NCBI RefSeq assembly: GCF_016342405.1
Contig: NZ_JAEINN010000001.1
Span: 62,001-126,000 of the forward strand
Direction of reading: 5' to 3'
Source of the DNA: Maridesulfovibrio ferrireducens
GTDB lineage: Bacteria > Desulfobacterota > Desulfovibrionia > Desulfovibrionales > Desulfovibrionaceae
Length of the DNA stretch: 64,000 nucleotides
The notes under the pieces are model-generated. The model saw only the letters and a list, made by a program, of their open reading frames with translations. It searched no databases and was not told the origin of the DNA. This document shows, in pieces, positions 53,755 through 61,954 of this stretch (position 1 is the first letter of the stretch; each line of letters opens with the position of its first letter). Both the position numbers and the translations under genes were made by a program.

Positions 53755-53790
53755 AAGGGGTGGTTTTTTGGGAACCGCCCCTTATGTTTT
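53755..53790 (+). terminator. rho-independent terminator
   Basis: AAGGGGtGGTT pairs with AACCgCCCCTT (one mismatch), followed by ATGTTTTACT. It ends the alr/small-protein transcript. Confidence 0.75.
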
Positions 53791-53838
53791 ACTACTGTAT
53801 AGATTCTTTTAAAATTCTCACCGGAGGTCATTCTGCAC

Positions 53839-55023
53839 ATGATTATTAAAAAAGCAGCGATGATTTCGTGCCCCAATATTATATGTCTGGCATTTTTATG
53901 TCTGACAATTCTGATGGTTTCTTTTTTGGGGGGCTGTTCCAGTGACAAAGCTAAAGAAGTTTCTGAGTTCAAGGTGGGCGTCATTGCTGTTACCAGCGGT
54001 GAGTTGTTCAGAAGAGGCACCTATATAGTAACGGCTGTTCGTTATGCTACTGATATTGTTAATGCCGAAGGTGGGGTAGATGTATCCGGTGTTAAGCATA
54101 AGGTTATTCTCTATCCTGTTGATAGCGGAGGATCTCCCGAAATTGCGACTCGGATGGCACTTCGTTTGATTGAGAAGGATAAAGTTTCAGTTATTATCGG
54201 TGGAGCAAGCAGTTCCGTTGCTCTGGCTGTCGCTGAAGTCTGCGAAAAAAAGAAAGTACCCTTTATTACTCCGGTCGCCAGTACCAATAAGCTAACTGCG
54301 TTTAAATATTCGTTCAGAGTTTCATATACAAATTCAGTACAGGCGGCGGCGATTGCAACGTTTGTGAGTGAATCTTTAAATCGTGAATCGGTTGCTGTTT
54401 TATATGGAGCTGATAATCCTTACAGTGTTGAATTAGCGACTTTATTCAAAAAGAATTATGAAAAGAATGGCGGCATTATTGCTGCTTTTGAAAATTATCC
54501 TGAAGGCGCGCGCGAGTATGCGGAGCAGCTCAAGAAAATTATTGCAACTCATCCTAAAATTTTATTTTTTCCCAATAATACGAAGAAAGTACAGCTACAG
54601 GCGCGTCAAGCCAGAAAGCTAGGCTTCAAAGGAATTTTCTTGGGCAGTGATTCATGGGACTCTGTTGATTTGTTGAGAAATGATGCTTTCAAAAATAGCT
54701 ATTTTACAGATCACTGGTTTTCCGGACTTCCTATTCCCGGAGATGCAGAGTTTGAAGCTGATTTTAAGAAAAAGAACGGAGTTGAAGCTACAGAGCTTGA
54801 GGCTCTAACTTATGATGCTGCAATGAGTCTTTTCGCAGCAATTAACCATGTTCATTCTGCAAATCCTGAAACAATACACGACGGTCTTGTTGATATGCCG
54901 CCATATGCAGGAGTGACTGGTACTTTCGATTATAATAATAATGGCGATCCTGATAAAGATGTATTTATTTCGCAGATCAGGAACGGGCGCGTTGTTTTGA
55001 GAGATACTATTTTTGTGAAATGA
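53839..55023 (+). CDS. lipoprotein periplasmic ligand-binding protein (BCAA type)
   Basis: A 394-residue type I periplasmic binding protein of the branched-chain amino acid receptor family. The signal with lipobox (LTILMVSFLGGCSS) predicts acylation at the cysteine near residue 33. VGVIAVTSGELFRRGTYIVT begins the first lobe; VSVIIGGASSSVALAVAEVC and FLGSDSWDSVDLLRND are hinge/ligand regions. No permease or ATPase genes are adjacent, so it may work with a transporter encoded elsewhere or act as a sensor. The SD (GGAGG) is 11 bases upstream of the ATG, slightly long. Confidence 0.85.
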   Translation: MIIKKAAMISCPNIICLAFLCLTILMVSFLGGCSSDKAKEVSEFKVGVIAVTSGELFRRGTYIVTAVRYATDIVNAEGGVDVSGVKHKVILYPVDSGGSPEIATRMALRLIEKDKVSVIIGGASSSVALAVAEVCEKKKVPFITPVASTNKLTAFKYSFRVSYTNSVQAAAIATFVSESLNRESVAVLYGADNPYSVELATLFKKNYEKNGGIIAAFENYPEGAREYAEQLKKIIATHPKILFFPNNTKKVQLQARQARKLGFKGIFLGSDSWDSVDLLRNDAFKNSYFTDHWFSGLPIPGDAEFEADFKKKNGVEATELEALTYDAAMSLFAAINHVHSANPETIHDGLVDMPPYAGVTGTFDYNNNGDPDKDVFISQIRNGRVVLRDTIFVK

Positions 55024-55049
55024 TCATCAACTAAATTTTTTAGAGTTAC

Positions 55050-55089
55050 AAAAAAAACAGCCCGTCATTTTAAATGTCGGGCTGTTTTT
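55050..55089. terminator. bidirectional rho-independent terminator
   Basis: An ACAGCCCG/CGGGCTGT stem (55058-55085) with an internal mismatch is flanked by A's on the left and T's on the right, between the convergent binding-protein and SDR genes. Confidence 0.85.
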
Positions 55090-55131
55090 ATATTCTGTAT
55101 ATTACACAGTAAGTGGTTTGTTTTGCCGAAA

Positions 55132-55854
55132 TTATTGAGGTTGTCCTGTGGGGGCAATAACTATTTCGCGCACGCATACATTTTGGGGTTGCTGGTAGGC
55201 AAACATAATTGCTCCGGCAATATCCTGTGGAATTAGAACCGATCCCATTGATTTTTTAAATTCGTTGTATCCGCTGATGATTTCGTCAGAGGTTGTGTGG
55301 CTTAGAAGTTCTGTTTCAACTACTCCGGGGGCAATGGTAACGAGTCTGACATTTGAACCGCAGACTTCTTCGCGAATGTTTTCGGTCATTGCGTGGACCG
55401 CGAATTTGGTGCCGCAGTATGCTGCATGTTCGGGGAATGTTTTTCGGCCTGCAACGGAACTTATGTTCACAATTGTGCCGCCTTTACGAGCTTTCATCTC
55501 AGAAATTACTGATTTTACTCCGTTCAAAACTCCCATGACATTTACATCAAACATGGCTTTCCATTCTGCTGGAGACTGGGTGTCGATGTTACCGAGGAGC
55601 ATAAGACCTGCGCAGTTAACAAGGCAGTCTACCTGTCCGTATTTAGCTTCGGCGTTTTTAACTGCTGATTTAAAAGACTCAAGGTCGGTTACATCTACTT
55701 TTTCACACATGGTGTTTGGCAGTTCTAATACTTCCAGTCTTTCAACTCTGCGCGCAAGCAAAAGCAAAGGGTGTCCTGCAAGCGAGAATGCTCTGGCTGT
55801 CGCCTCTCCTATTCCTGAACTTGCTCCTGTGATAACTACGAGTTCCTTGCTCAT
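55132..55854 (-). CDS. short-chain dehydrogenase (YdfG-like)
   Basis: A 240-residue classical SDR. VVITGASSGIGEATARAFSL is the cofactor loop, CLVNCAGLMLLGNID the NAG-like motif, and IVNISSVAGRKTFPEHAAYC with GTK the catalytic S-Y-K segment. The family includes YdfG serine/3-hydroxy-acid dehydrogenases. The lysine is in CGTKFAVHAMTENIR. Monocistronic; substrate unknown. Confidence 0.82.
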   Translation of the reverse strand: MSKELVVITGASSGIGEATARAFSLAGHPLLLLARRVERLEVLELPNTMCEKVDVTDLESFKSAVKNAEAKYGQVDCLVNCAGLMLLGNIDTQSPAEWKAMFDVNVMGVLNGVKSVISEMKARKGGTIVNISSVAGRKTFPEHAAYCGTKFAVHAMTENIREEVCGSNVRLVTIAPGVVETELLSHTTSDEIISGYNEFKKSMGSVLIPQDIAGAIMFAYQQPQNVCVREIVIAPTGQPQ

Positions 55855-55949
55855 GTAATATGTCCTTTTCGGTTTAAGTTGACTTTGAGACAGTTTGAAC
55901 TGTTATCATAAAGTAATTCAGACTTAAAGTTTGGAAGGCTAAAACCTAA

Positions 55950-55990
55950 AAAGCCCAATGGCCCACAAGAAGATGAGTTCTGCGGGCCAT
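55950..55990 (-). terminator. putative terminator of the mrpORP gene
   Basis: ATGGCCC (55958-55964) pairs with GGGCCAT (55984-55990), followed on the minus strand after a short gap by GGGCTTTTT. The U-tract is set back from the stem, so it is only a moderate candidate. Confidence 0.4.
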
Positions 55991-56040
55991 CGGTACTTAA
56001 GGAGTAGGAATAGCGATATACTTTGTACTGGAAAAGTATC

Positions 56041-57294
56041 TTAGTGATCGCAGGTATTTTGTCCGGTGACAAGAGTTCCTGCAAGATAGCTTGCAACTAC
56101 ATTTTCAGGAGATTCTGCGGGAGCGCCTACAACGACTCTGACACCTGCATCAGTGAACAGAGACTGAGCTTTTGCGCCCATTCCGCCTGCAAGTACGAGC
56201 TGAACGCCCTGATCTGCAATCCACTTAGGCAAAATACCTGGCTCATGAGGTGGAGGTGTTTCCATGTTGGTGGCGACAACTCCTTTAGTCATAGTGTCAA
56301 CATCCATCAATGCAAACTGTTCGCAATGTCCGAAGTGCATGCAGAGTTTTCCGCCTGCAACAGGGATAGCGATCCTGATCATGCCGTTTTTAGCTTTTAG
56401 ATCATTAACGGAAGGCATTTTTAAATTCTCCTGCAATGTTTCGGAAATGTTTAGTATAGGCTTAATTATTGCGTTTAATGCCTTGCCGGTGATTCCTTCG
56501 TGATCAACTCGGACAATTGGGTAGCCTTCATCTCCGGAGCGTCCTACTTCTGGATCGAGAGGAATTTTTCCGAGGAATTTAACACCCGTTTCTTTTGCAA
56601 GAGCTTCGCCGCCGCCGGTGTTGAAAATATTATGAATGCTGCCGCAATCAGGGCAGACAAAACCACTCATGTTTTCAATGAGTCCAAGGATGGGGTTACC
56701 GACCTGTTTACAAAAGTTAACTGAGCGGCGGACATCATCAACTGCAATGCCTTGTGGAGTTGTAACGATTATGGCCTGAGCATCAGATCCGAGGGTCTGG
56801 AGTGTGGAAAGAGGTTCATCGCCTGTTCCAGGGGGGCAGTCTACGATAAGGAAATCAAGATCTCCCCATGCTACGTCCTGAACAAACTGTTTTATTAAAC
56901 CGATTTTTACAGGTCCACGCCAGATGACAGGATCTTCTTTACTTGGAAGCATGAATCCGAGAGACATGACCCAAAGATTCTTACTGTATGAAATAGGTTC
57001 GATGATTTCATGACCGATATGAGGTTTCTGGTCTTCAAGGCAAAGCAATCTAGGGACACTTGGTCCGTGAACATCAACATCAAGTAAACCGACTTGTTTT
57101 CCGGCAAGAGAAAGAGCTACAGCAATATTTGTTGCAACAGTACTTTTGCCGACTCCGCCTTTGCCTGAAATGACAACTATTTTATGTTTAATTTTGGAAA
57201 GAGTCTTTTTTAGTTTCATATCTTCAGGACTGCAATCCTGAGATGTACATCCTGAACCGGAGGAAGAACAACTTCCGCAAGCATGATCGCTCAT
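56041..57294 (-). CDS. MrpORP: Mrp ATPase fused to an orange-protein domain
   Basis: A 417-residue fusion. The N-terminus is cysteine-rich (CGSCSSSGSGCTSQDC) and is followed by a Mrp/NBP35 iron-sulfur ATPase: VVISGKGGVGKSTVATNIAV is the deviant Walker A, DLDFLIVDCPPGTGDEPLST the switch region, and FVCPDCGS a CxxC cluster ligand. From about residue 305 a NifX/NifB-like ORP domain follows (IAIPVAGGKLCMHFGHCEQF). This fusion is characteristic of Desulfovibrio (DVU2109), where it belongs to the ORP complex linked to cell division. It is part of the minus-strand group with the genes to its right. Confidence 0.9.
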   Translation of the reverse strand: MSDHACGSCSSSGSGCTSQDCSPEDMKLKKTLSKIKHKIVVISGKGGVGKSTVATNIAVALSLAGKQVGLLDVDVHGPSVPRLLCLEDQKPHIGHEIIEPISYSKNLWVMSLGFMLPSKEDPVIWRGPVKIGLIKQFVQDVAWGDLDFLIVDCPPGTGDEPLSTLQTLGSDAQAIIVTTPQGIAVDDVRRSVNFCKQVGNPILGLIENMSGFVCPDCGSIHNIFNTGGGEALAKETGVKFLGKIPLDPEVGRSGDEGYPIVRVDHEGITGKALNAIIKPILNISETLQENLKMPSVNDLKAKNGMIRIAIPVAGGKLCMHFGHCEQFALMDVDTMTKGVVATNMETPPPHEPGILPKWIADQGVQLVLAGGMGAKAQSLFTDAGVRVVVGAPAESPENVVASYLAGTLVTGQNTCDH

Positions 57295-57334
57295 ATATAA
57301 TCTCCTGCCCCTTAGTATTAGGGGTAATGTTTTT

Positions 57335-57367
57335 CTTAGGTCGTTTAAGAATTAAGAACGGCCTAAG
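57335..57367. promoter_or_regulatory. dyad in the mrpORP leader
   Basis: CTTAGG-x-CGTT and AACG-x-CCTAAG form two 11-bp arms (one wobble) around an 11-base centre, about 40 nt upstream of the mrpORP start. A TTGACA-TATTTT-like promoter for mrpORP lies further upstream (near 57420-57390, minus strand). No T-run follows on either strand, so an operator or leader structure is more likely than a terminator. Confidence 0.5.
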
Positions 57368-57462
57368 TCTGAATGATAATAAATATTAGTATAAAATAAG
57401 ACCTGTTACCGCGTTGTCAATGTACGGATGTAACGAGTCTTATTATGCTTTGTCTTTTCTTT

Positions 57463-57822
57463 TTACCAGTGGCCTGGTTTGTCTGCGCCGGAAGCTTCTT
57501 CCAGATTGCCATTTTTATAGGCAGAAAAAGCATCTTCAACAGTGCCGCTTTCAGTTAAGAAAATCTTAATTGCACCTTTCTCCAGAGCCGTGAAAGCTTT
57601 TGGGCCTACATGTCCGGTAATAATAACCTTTGCTCCTGTCGCTGCAACATTCTGCGCTGACTGGATTCCGGCTCCCTGCGGAGCATTTAAGTTCTGAGTA
57701 TTATCTACAAATTCATAAGAGTCATTGTCGGTGTCTAAAATAGCAAAACCTTTAGCACGACCGAAACGGGGGTCTATTGAATCATTCAGATTTGGACCTT
57801 GGCAGCTAATTGCAATTTTCAT
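57463..57822 (-). CDS. ORP-type NifX/NifB-domain protein (orange protein)
   Basis: A 119-residue single-domain protein of the dinitrogenase iron-molybdenum cofactor-binding fold, like Orp (DVU2108) of D. vulgaris, which binds a molybdenum-copper-sulfur cluster. IDPRFGRAKGFAILDTD and VIITGHVGPKAFTALEKGAI are the characteristic segments. No histidine-rich or cysteine motif for a classical iron-sulfur cluster is seen. It overlaps the next gene by 4 nt and precedes mrpORP by 168 nt. Confidence 0.82.
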   Translation of the reverse strand: MKIAISCQGPNLNDSIDPRFGRAKGFAILDTDNDSYEFVDNTQNLNAPQGAGIQSAQNVAATGAKVIITGHVGPKAFTALEKGAIKIFLTESGTVEDAFSAYKNGNLEEASGADKPGHW

Positions 57823-58268
57823 TTTATTTTCTCCTTGAACCTATGGTTGGGATTAATTTCTTTGCCTTGTCTTTGTCTGCATCTGCCTTTTTTTCCTAAC
57901 CTGCCCGAACAACCGGGCATGATAAAGTTTTCAAGTAGATTCAGCCTGTAGGCCTCGAGGATTTCATCGACTGTTCCCCGTACCCATGGAATAACTTTAA
58001 TTCCGGCCTGCTCCAGGGCGTTTCGTGTGCAGCCGCAAATAGCGCCGCATATGAGAAATGTTGCCCCGCAGGTCAAAGTGGCGGATGTCCTGTCCTTTGG
58101 GTCTTTTGAGGGAAGGGATAGGAGACCTGCGGGGCAAATTTTATTGTCGATTAACTGGAACATTTTAAGTTCCGTTGCGTTGTCAAATACAGAGGCCAGC
58201 CTGTTTTCAAAACAAGCTAAACAAAGTGTTGTCGCCGAATTAATAGTGCGTTCTTTGTGTCCTCTCAT
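57819..58268 (-). CDS. NifX-like cysteine-rich protein of the ORP operon
   Basis: A 149-residue protein of the same NifX-like fold, matching DVU2107 in position. LCLACFENRLASVFDNATEL begins the domain; TLTCGATFLICGAICGCTRN is cysteine-rich; KVIPWVRGTVDEILEAYRLN is the C-terminal helix region. The tail is basic. The ATG at 58268 lacks a good Shine-Dalgarno sequence and coincides with the start point predicted by the sigma-54 site upstream, so the true start or promoter may differ. Confidence 0.75.
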   Translation of the reverse strand: MRGHKERTINSATTLCLACFENRLASVFDNATELKMFQLIDNKICPAGLLSLPSKDPKDRTSATLTCGATFLICGAICGCTRNALEQAGIKVIPWVRGTVDEILEAYRLNLLENFIMPGCSGRLGKKGRCRQRQGKEINPNHRFKEKIK

Positions 58269-58280
58269 GACAACGACAAA

Positions 58281-58295
58281 GCACTGGACGTGCCT
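58281..58295 (-). promoter_or_regulatory. sigma-54 promoter of the ORP operon
   Basis: On the minus strand AGGCACG-TCCA-GTGC keeps the invariant GG and GC doublets at 12-base spacing, close to the TGGCACG-N4-TTGC consensus. The start point would be about 58269, one base before the annotated ATG. The adjacent gene encodes a sigma-54 activator. A perfect palindrome AATATCGATATT lies at 58305-58316. Confidence 0.5.
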
Positions 58296-58398
58296 GTTTA
58301 AAATAATATCGATATTCTGGATACTTGGTTGGATATAGAGGTGTGAAGAGAGAGTGTCTAAGGCTTTTTTTGCGTCTGTAAAATAAGATTAGGGCTTG

Positions 58399-59733
58399 TT
58401 ATGCGTCCATCTCTTCACAGCGGGAGATAGATCTGCGCAGGGTGTCCTTGGAAATGCCAAGCTCTCGGCAAGTGGCCATTTTTTTGCCGTTATTTCTTTC
58501 AAGGGCGCGACTGATGGCGAGGCATTTAACTTCTTCCAGCGTCATTGGTTGATTGCCGGGAGAAAGTGTGCACTTTAGTTGCGGCTGCAAATATTCGGGT
58601 AGATGCTCAATTTGAATGAAGCCTGACGGGCAGAGGATAAAGGCAAATTCAAGGATATTCTCAAGCTCACGAACATTGCCGGGATAGGGGTGGCGCATGA
58701 GTATCTGCAGAGAATCTTCTGAAAGACCGTCGATGTTTTTACCTTGAAGTACATTGAGCCTGTTTATGAAGTGGTTGATTAACAGGGGAATATCTTCGGT
58801 CCGTTGTTTAAGAGATGGAAGATTGAGGGTAACAACGTTGAGTCTGTAAAAGAGATCCTGACGGAAGGTTCCATTTTCTACAAGTTCTGCAAGATTACGA
58901 TTTGTTGCTGCTACAATTCTAACGTTGGCATTAACGCTGGAGACAGCGCCCAACGGTTCGAATGTTTTTTCCTGAAGGACTCTAAGTAGTTTTACCTGAA
59001 GTTTTGGCGGCATATCTCCAATTTCATCAAGAAAAATAGTACCACCGGCCGCAAGTTCAAACCGTCCGGGTTTATCTTTACGGGCATCAGTAAATGCTCC
59101 GGCCTTATATCCGAAAAGTTCAGATTCGAGCAGATTGTCAGGTAAAGCTCCGCAGTTTACTGCAACGAACGGGCCGTGTTTACGGTCGCTGAGATTATGA
59201 ATGGCTCTGGCAAAGAGCTCTTTTCCTGTGCCGGATTCGCCTAAAAGCAAAACGGTAGCTTCGCTTTTACTTACCTGCGGCATTATTGAAAAAACTTTGG
59301 CAAGGAGTTTGCTTTTACCGATAATGTCTTCAAATCTCCACGAGTCCTGAACTTCGCGGCGCATAATTTGAATGTCAGTGAGATCTCGAAAGCTTTCTAC
59401 TCCGCCGATAATCTTGCCCGCGGAATCAACAAGCGGGGCCGCACTTATGGATACAGGTACTTTTTTACCGTCAGCGTGGATAAAGAAGATAGATTTGTTA
59501 CTGATTCGTCCGTTGTGCTTCATGCAGGAGCGCAGTGCACAATTCCCGTCGCACAGGCTGGAGTGGAATACTTCCCAACATTTGTAGCCGACAGCTTCTT
59601 CACAGTGGATTCCTGTGATTCGGCTGGCGGCTTCATTGAAGAACGTTATGTTCCATTCTTTGTCTACAGTGAAGACTCCGTCTGCGAGGGAATCGAGCAC
59701 TGCGGAACAAGGAAGGTTGCTGGGGAATCTCAT
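58399..59733 (-). CDS. sigma-54-dependent transcriptional activator
   Basis: A 444-residue bacterial enhancer-binding protein. A PAS domain (about 8-115) contains five cysteines (44, 52, 61, 65 and 70), a possible redox or metal site. Then an AAA+ domain: [17 protein letters not shown] (Walker A), [18 protein letters not shown] with GAFTDA in place of the usual GAFTGA, and [20 protein letters not shown] (Walker B). A Fis-type helix-turn-helix ends it ([20 protein letters not shown]). By position it is the equivalent of DVU2106 and should drive the ORP genes from the sigma-54 site at 58281-58295. Confidence 0.9.
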   Translation of the reverse strand: MRFPSNLPCSAVLDSLADGVFTVDKEWNITFFNEAASRITGIHCEEAVGYKCWEVFHSSLCDGNCALRSCMKHNGRISNKSIFFIHADGKKVPVSISAAPLVDSAGKIIGGVESFRDLTDIQIMRREVQDSWRFEDIIGKSKLLAKVFSIMPQVSKSEATVLLLGESGTGKELFARAIHNLSDRKHGPFVAVNCGALPDNLLESELFGYKAGAFTDARKDKPGRFELAAGGTIFLDEIGDMPPKLQVKLLRVLQEKTFEPLGAVSSVNANVRIVAATNRNLAELVENGTFRQDLFYRLNVVTLNLPSLKQRTEDIPLLINHFINRLNVLQGKNIDGLSEDSLQILMRHPYPGNVRELENILEFAFILCPSGFIQIEHLPEYLQPQLKCTLSPGNQPMTLEEVKCLAISRALERNNGKKMATCRELGISKDTLRRSISRCEEMDA

Positions 59734-59774
59734 TTTCCGCTCCGCACTATTCCGGTTGTTCTTATCTAATTAAT

Positions 59775-59808
59775 GCGCCCCTATCGATTTGTCATCTTCA
59801 AGGGGCGC
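59775..59808. terminator. hairpin between hypB and the activator gene
   Basis: GCGCCCCT and AGGGGCGC form a perfect 8-bp stem around an 18-base loop, but without a U-tract on the minus strand. It may weakly separate hypB from the activator gene. Confidence 0.4.
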
Positions 59809-59847
59809 GTTCAGCTATTTTAACAGCGGATAAAACGTTTTACGGTT

Positions 59848-60504
59848 TTATGCCTTTGTTGCTCTGGTTTCTCTGAGCCATTGGTACCAATCTTCAAGTC
59901 CTTCACGTGAGCGACAGGAAAGAGGGAAGATAGAAATGTCTTTGTTTAGCTTGCGGGCATGTTTCTTTGCATTTTCAAGGTCAAAATCAACGTAAGGAAG
60001 CAAGTCAATTTTGTTGAGGATCATGACAGAAGAAATATGAAACATGAGAGGATATTTCTCAGGTTTATCATCACCTTCAGTTACGGTCAGCAGGGTAACT
60101 TTGTGGTGTTCACCTACATTGAATTCTGCGGGGCATACGAGGTTTCCGACGTTTTCTACAAAAAGGATATCGAGTCCTTCGGTATCGATATGAGAAAGAG
60201 CTTCTTTTACCTGACTTGAATTAAGATGACAGCCGCCTTCGGTATTGATCTGTACAGCTTGCGCACCGGTTGCTGCTACGCGACGGGCATCGTTGTCTGT
60301 TTGAAGATCGCCTTCGATAACCGCCATTTTGAATTCACCCTTGAGGTCTGCGAGGGTTTTTTCCAGAAGGCTTGTTTTACCTGATCCAGGGGAACTCATG
60401 AGATTTAGACACAGGATCTTTTTCTCAGTAAAAAAAGTATTCAGTTCCGCTGCGATTTTATCGTTGGCTTCTAAAATATTTCGTACAATAGGTATTTCAC
60501 TCAT
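59848..60504 (-). CDS. hypB: hydrogenase nickel incorporation GTPase HypB
   Basis: A 218-residue GTPase that delivers nickel to [NiFe] hydrogenases. LNLMSSPGSGKTSLLEKTLA is the P-loop; VENVGNLVCPAEFNVGEHHK is the characteristic metal/nucleotide motif; MILNKIDLLPYVDFD is the guanine-specificity motif. The N-terminal histidine-rich nickel-storage tail of some HypB proteins is absent. It overlaps no gene; hypA is 21 nt upstream. No hydrogenase structural genes are in the window. Confidence 0.93.
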   Translation of the reverse strand: MSEIPIVRNILEANDKIAAELNTFFTEKKILCLNLMSSPGSGKTSLLEKTLADLKGEFKMAVIEGDLQTDNDARRVAATGAQAVQINTEGGCHLNSSQVKEALSHIDTEGLDILFVENVGNLVCPAEFNVGEHHKVTLLTVTEGDDKPEKYPLMFHISSVMILNKIDLLPYVDFDLENAKKHARKLNKDISIFPLSCRSREGLEDWYQWLRETRATKA

Positions 60505-60525
60505 CCGAGTCTCCTTAATTAAATC

Positions 60526-60873
60526 TTATTCAATCTCGATACCTTCGATCTGTAATTCTTTTCCTTGAAGAACTTTATGTCCGATTTCGAGACCGCAGTC
60601 AGGGCAGGGCATGTAAAGTCTATCATTAGGGGTAAACTCTTTTTGGCATGAGCCGCAACTGACTATTATTGGGATTTCGTTAACAACAAGAATCGAGCCT
60701 TGAAGCGGAGTATCCATAGTGATGGCTTCCCATCCAAAGGTCAGAGCTTCTGAGACGATTCCCGCGAGAGCTCCGTTGTTTACCAATACTTTTTTAAGTG
60801 TGGCATCCGGGTGCTTCTCTAATTCCTCTAGGACTATCGTATGTATGCTTTGAGCTATTGACATTTCATGCAT
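60526..60873 (-). CDS. hypA: hydrogenase nickel metallochaperone HypA
   Basis: A 115-residue HypA. The N-terminus MHEMSIAQSI supplies the nickel-binding M-H-E motif; the zinc site is CGSCQKEF with CPDCGLEI (two C-x2-C pairs). It passes nickel to hydrogenase with HypB. The first gene of the hypAB operon, with a 316-nt upstream region that also serves the CBS-ACT gene. Confidence 0.93.
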   Translation of the reverse strand: MHEMSIAQSIHTIVLEELEKHPDATLKKVLVNNGALAGIVSEALTFGWEAITMDTPLQGSILVVNEIPIIVSCGSCQKEFTPNDRLYMPCPDCGLEIGHKVLQGKELQIEGIEIE

Positions 60874-60993
60874 GAATTTGGACTACCCCAAAAAAGTATC
60901 AGGGGCAAGATACTTCAAAGTAGAAATTGAATGGAATTTTATTATTTCATGTCTAATGTGGTTTATTTTGAAAATACATAAGAGATCAATAGG

Positions 60994-61062
60994 ATTGATA
61001 TAATGTTCTTCAGGATTCTATTACACTCTCATAAACCTTGCGTAAGTGATGGGAGTGTTTTA
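60994..61062 (+). promoter_or_regulatory. extended -10 promoter and attenuator-like hairpin upstream of the CBS-ACT gene
   Basis: TGATATAAT (60996-61004) is an extended -10 site. Just downstream, ACACTCTCAT (61023-61032) pairs with ATGGGAGTGT (61049-61058), followed by TTTAT. The hairpin lies 130 nt before the coding start, so it could be a leader attenuator; evidence is sequence only. Confidence 0.35.
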
Positions 61063-61189
61063 TCGACCATTAATGCACTGCAAACGTTTGGGCTGTGCGT
61101 TTTTTTAGACACGTATTCAGATTTAATGTTAATGCTTGAAGCATAACTTTTTACGAACCCGGTGTTACCGGATTCTGGAGGACTTATAG

Positions 61190-61846
61190 ATGTATGTAGG
61201 ACTGAAAATGCTCAAGGATTTTGTTACGGTAACTCCTGAAACTTTAGTGAAGGATGCGGACAAACTTCTCGAAGATAATCAGTTGTGGATGCTTCTTGTC
61301 AAAGACGGTGAAGAACTTGTTGGTTATGTCACAAAAGAGGACGTCCGGGCCGCTCTACCCTCAGTAATAAGCTCTCTTGAAAAGCACGAGCTGAATTATC
61401 TGCTCAGTAAAATTACTGTCAGGGACGTAGTTCGTAAAAACATAACCACAATTCCGCCTGAAACTGACATCGAAGCTGCTGCAGATCTTATGTATGAGAT
61501 GAATCTCTCTGGTCTGGCCGTGGTGGATAAGGAAGGAAAGCTCATCGGCTATATTAACCGGAATAAGATGCTGGAAGTTCTTGTCGAAGAAATGGGACTA
61601 AAGCAAGGTGGTTCCCGTATTGTTGTTGAAGCGGAAGAAAGGACCGGGGTTCTTTATGAACTCGCTGGAATTATTTCAAACATGAAATACAACATTATCA
61701 GTACCGGATTATTTTATCATAAAAACCGCAGAATGGTTGTTGTTCGTGTGGATACTGAAGATCCTTCCCCTATAATAGAATCTTTAAGGGAACGCGGACA
61801 TAAAGTTGTCGGTCCCGATGACTTTAAACATGAATGGAAGTCATAG
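61190..61846 (+). CDS. CBS-pair and ACT-domain regulatory protein
   Basis: A 218-residue protein with two CBS motifs (residues about 8-60 and 75-135, ending in YINRNKMLEVLVEEM) and a C-terminal ACT domain (IVVEAEERTGVLYELAGIIS). This AcuB-like architecture senses adenine nucleotides and small metabolites. It begins with ATG at 61190 with GGAGG nine bases upstream. Effector unknown. It may control a nearby or distant enzyme; none is adjacent. Confidence 0.83.
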   Translation: MYVGLKMLKDFVTVTPETLVKDADKLLEDNQLWMLLVKDGEELVGYVTKEDVRAALPSVISSLEKHELNYLLSKITVRDVVRKNITTIPPETDIEAAADLMYEMNLSGLAVVDKEGKLIGYINRNKMLEVLVEEMGLKQGGSRIVVEAEERTGVLYELAGIISNMKYNIISTGLFYHKNRRMVVVRVDTEDPSPIIESLRERGHKVVGPDDFKHEWKS

Positions 61847-61869
61847 TTTTTTAGTCTTTTTTTTAAGAA

Positions 61870-61910
61870 AATAAAAAGGGCCGCATCTTTTATGATGCGG
61901 CCCTTTCCTA
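61870..61910. terminator. bidirectional rho-independent terminator
   Basis: AAGGGCCGCATC pairs with GATGCGGCCCTT (61876-61905) around a six-base loop, with A's on the left and T's after, between the convergent CBS-ACT and selenoprotein genes. Confidence 0.9.
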
Positions 61911-61954
61911 TTGGGTCTGCGACCCCGGAATTAAACGGTATAATTATCTGCTTA

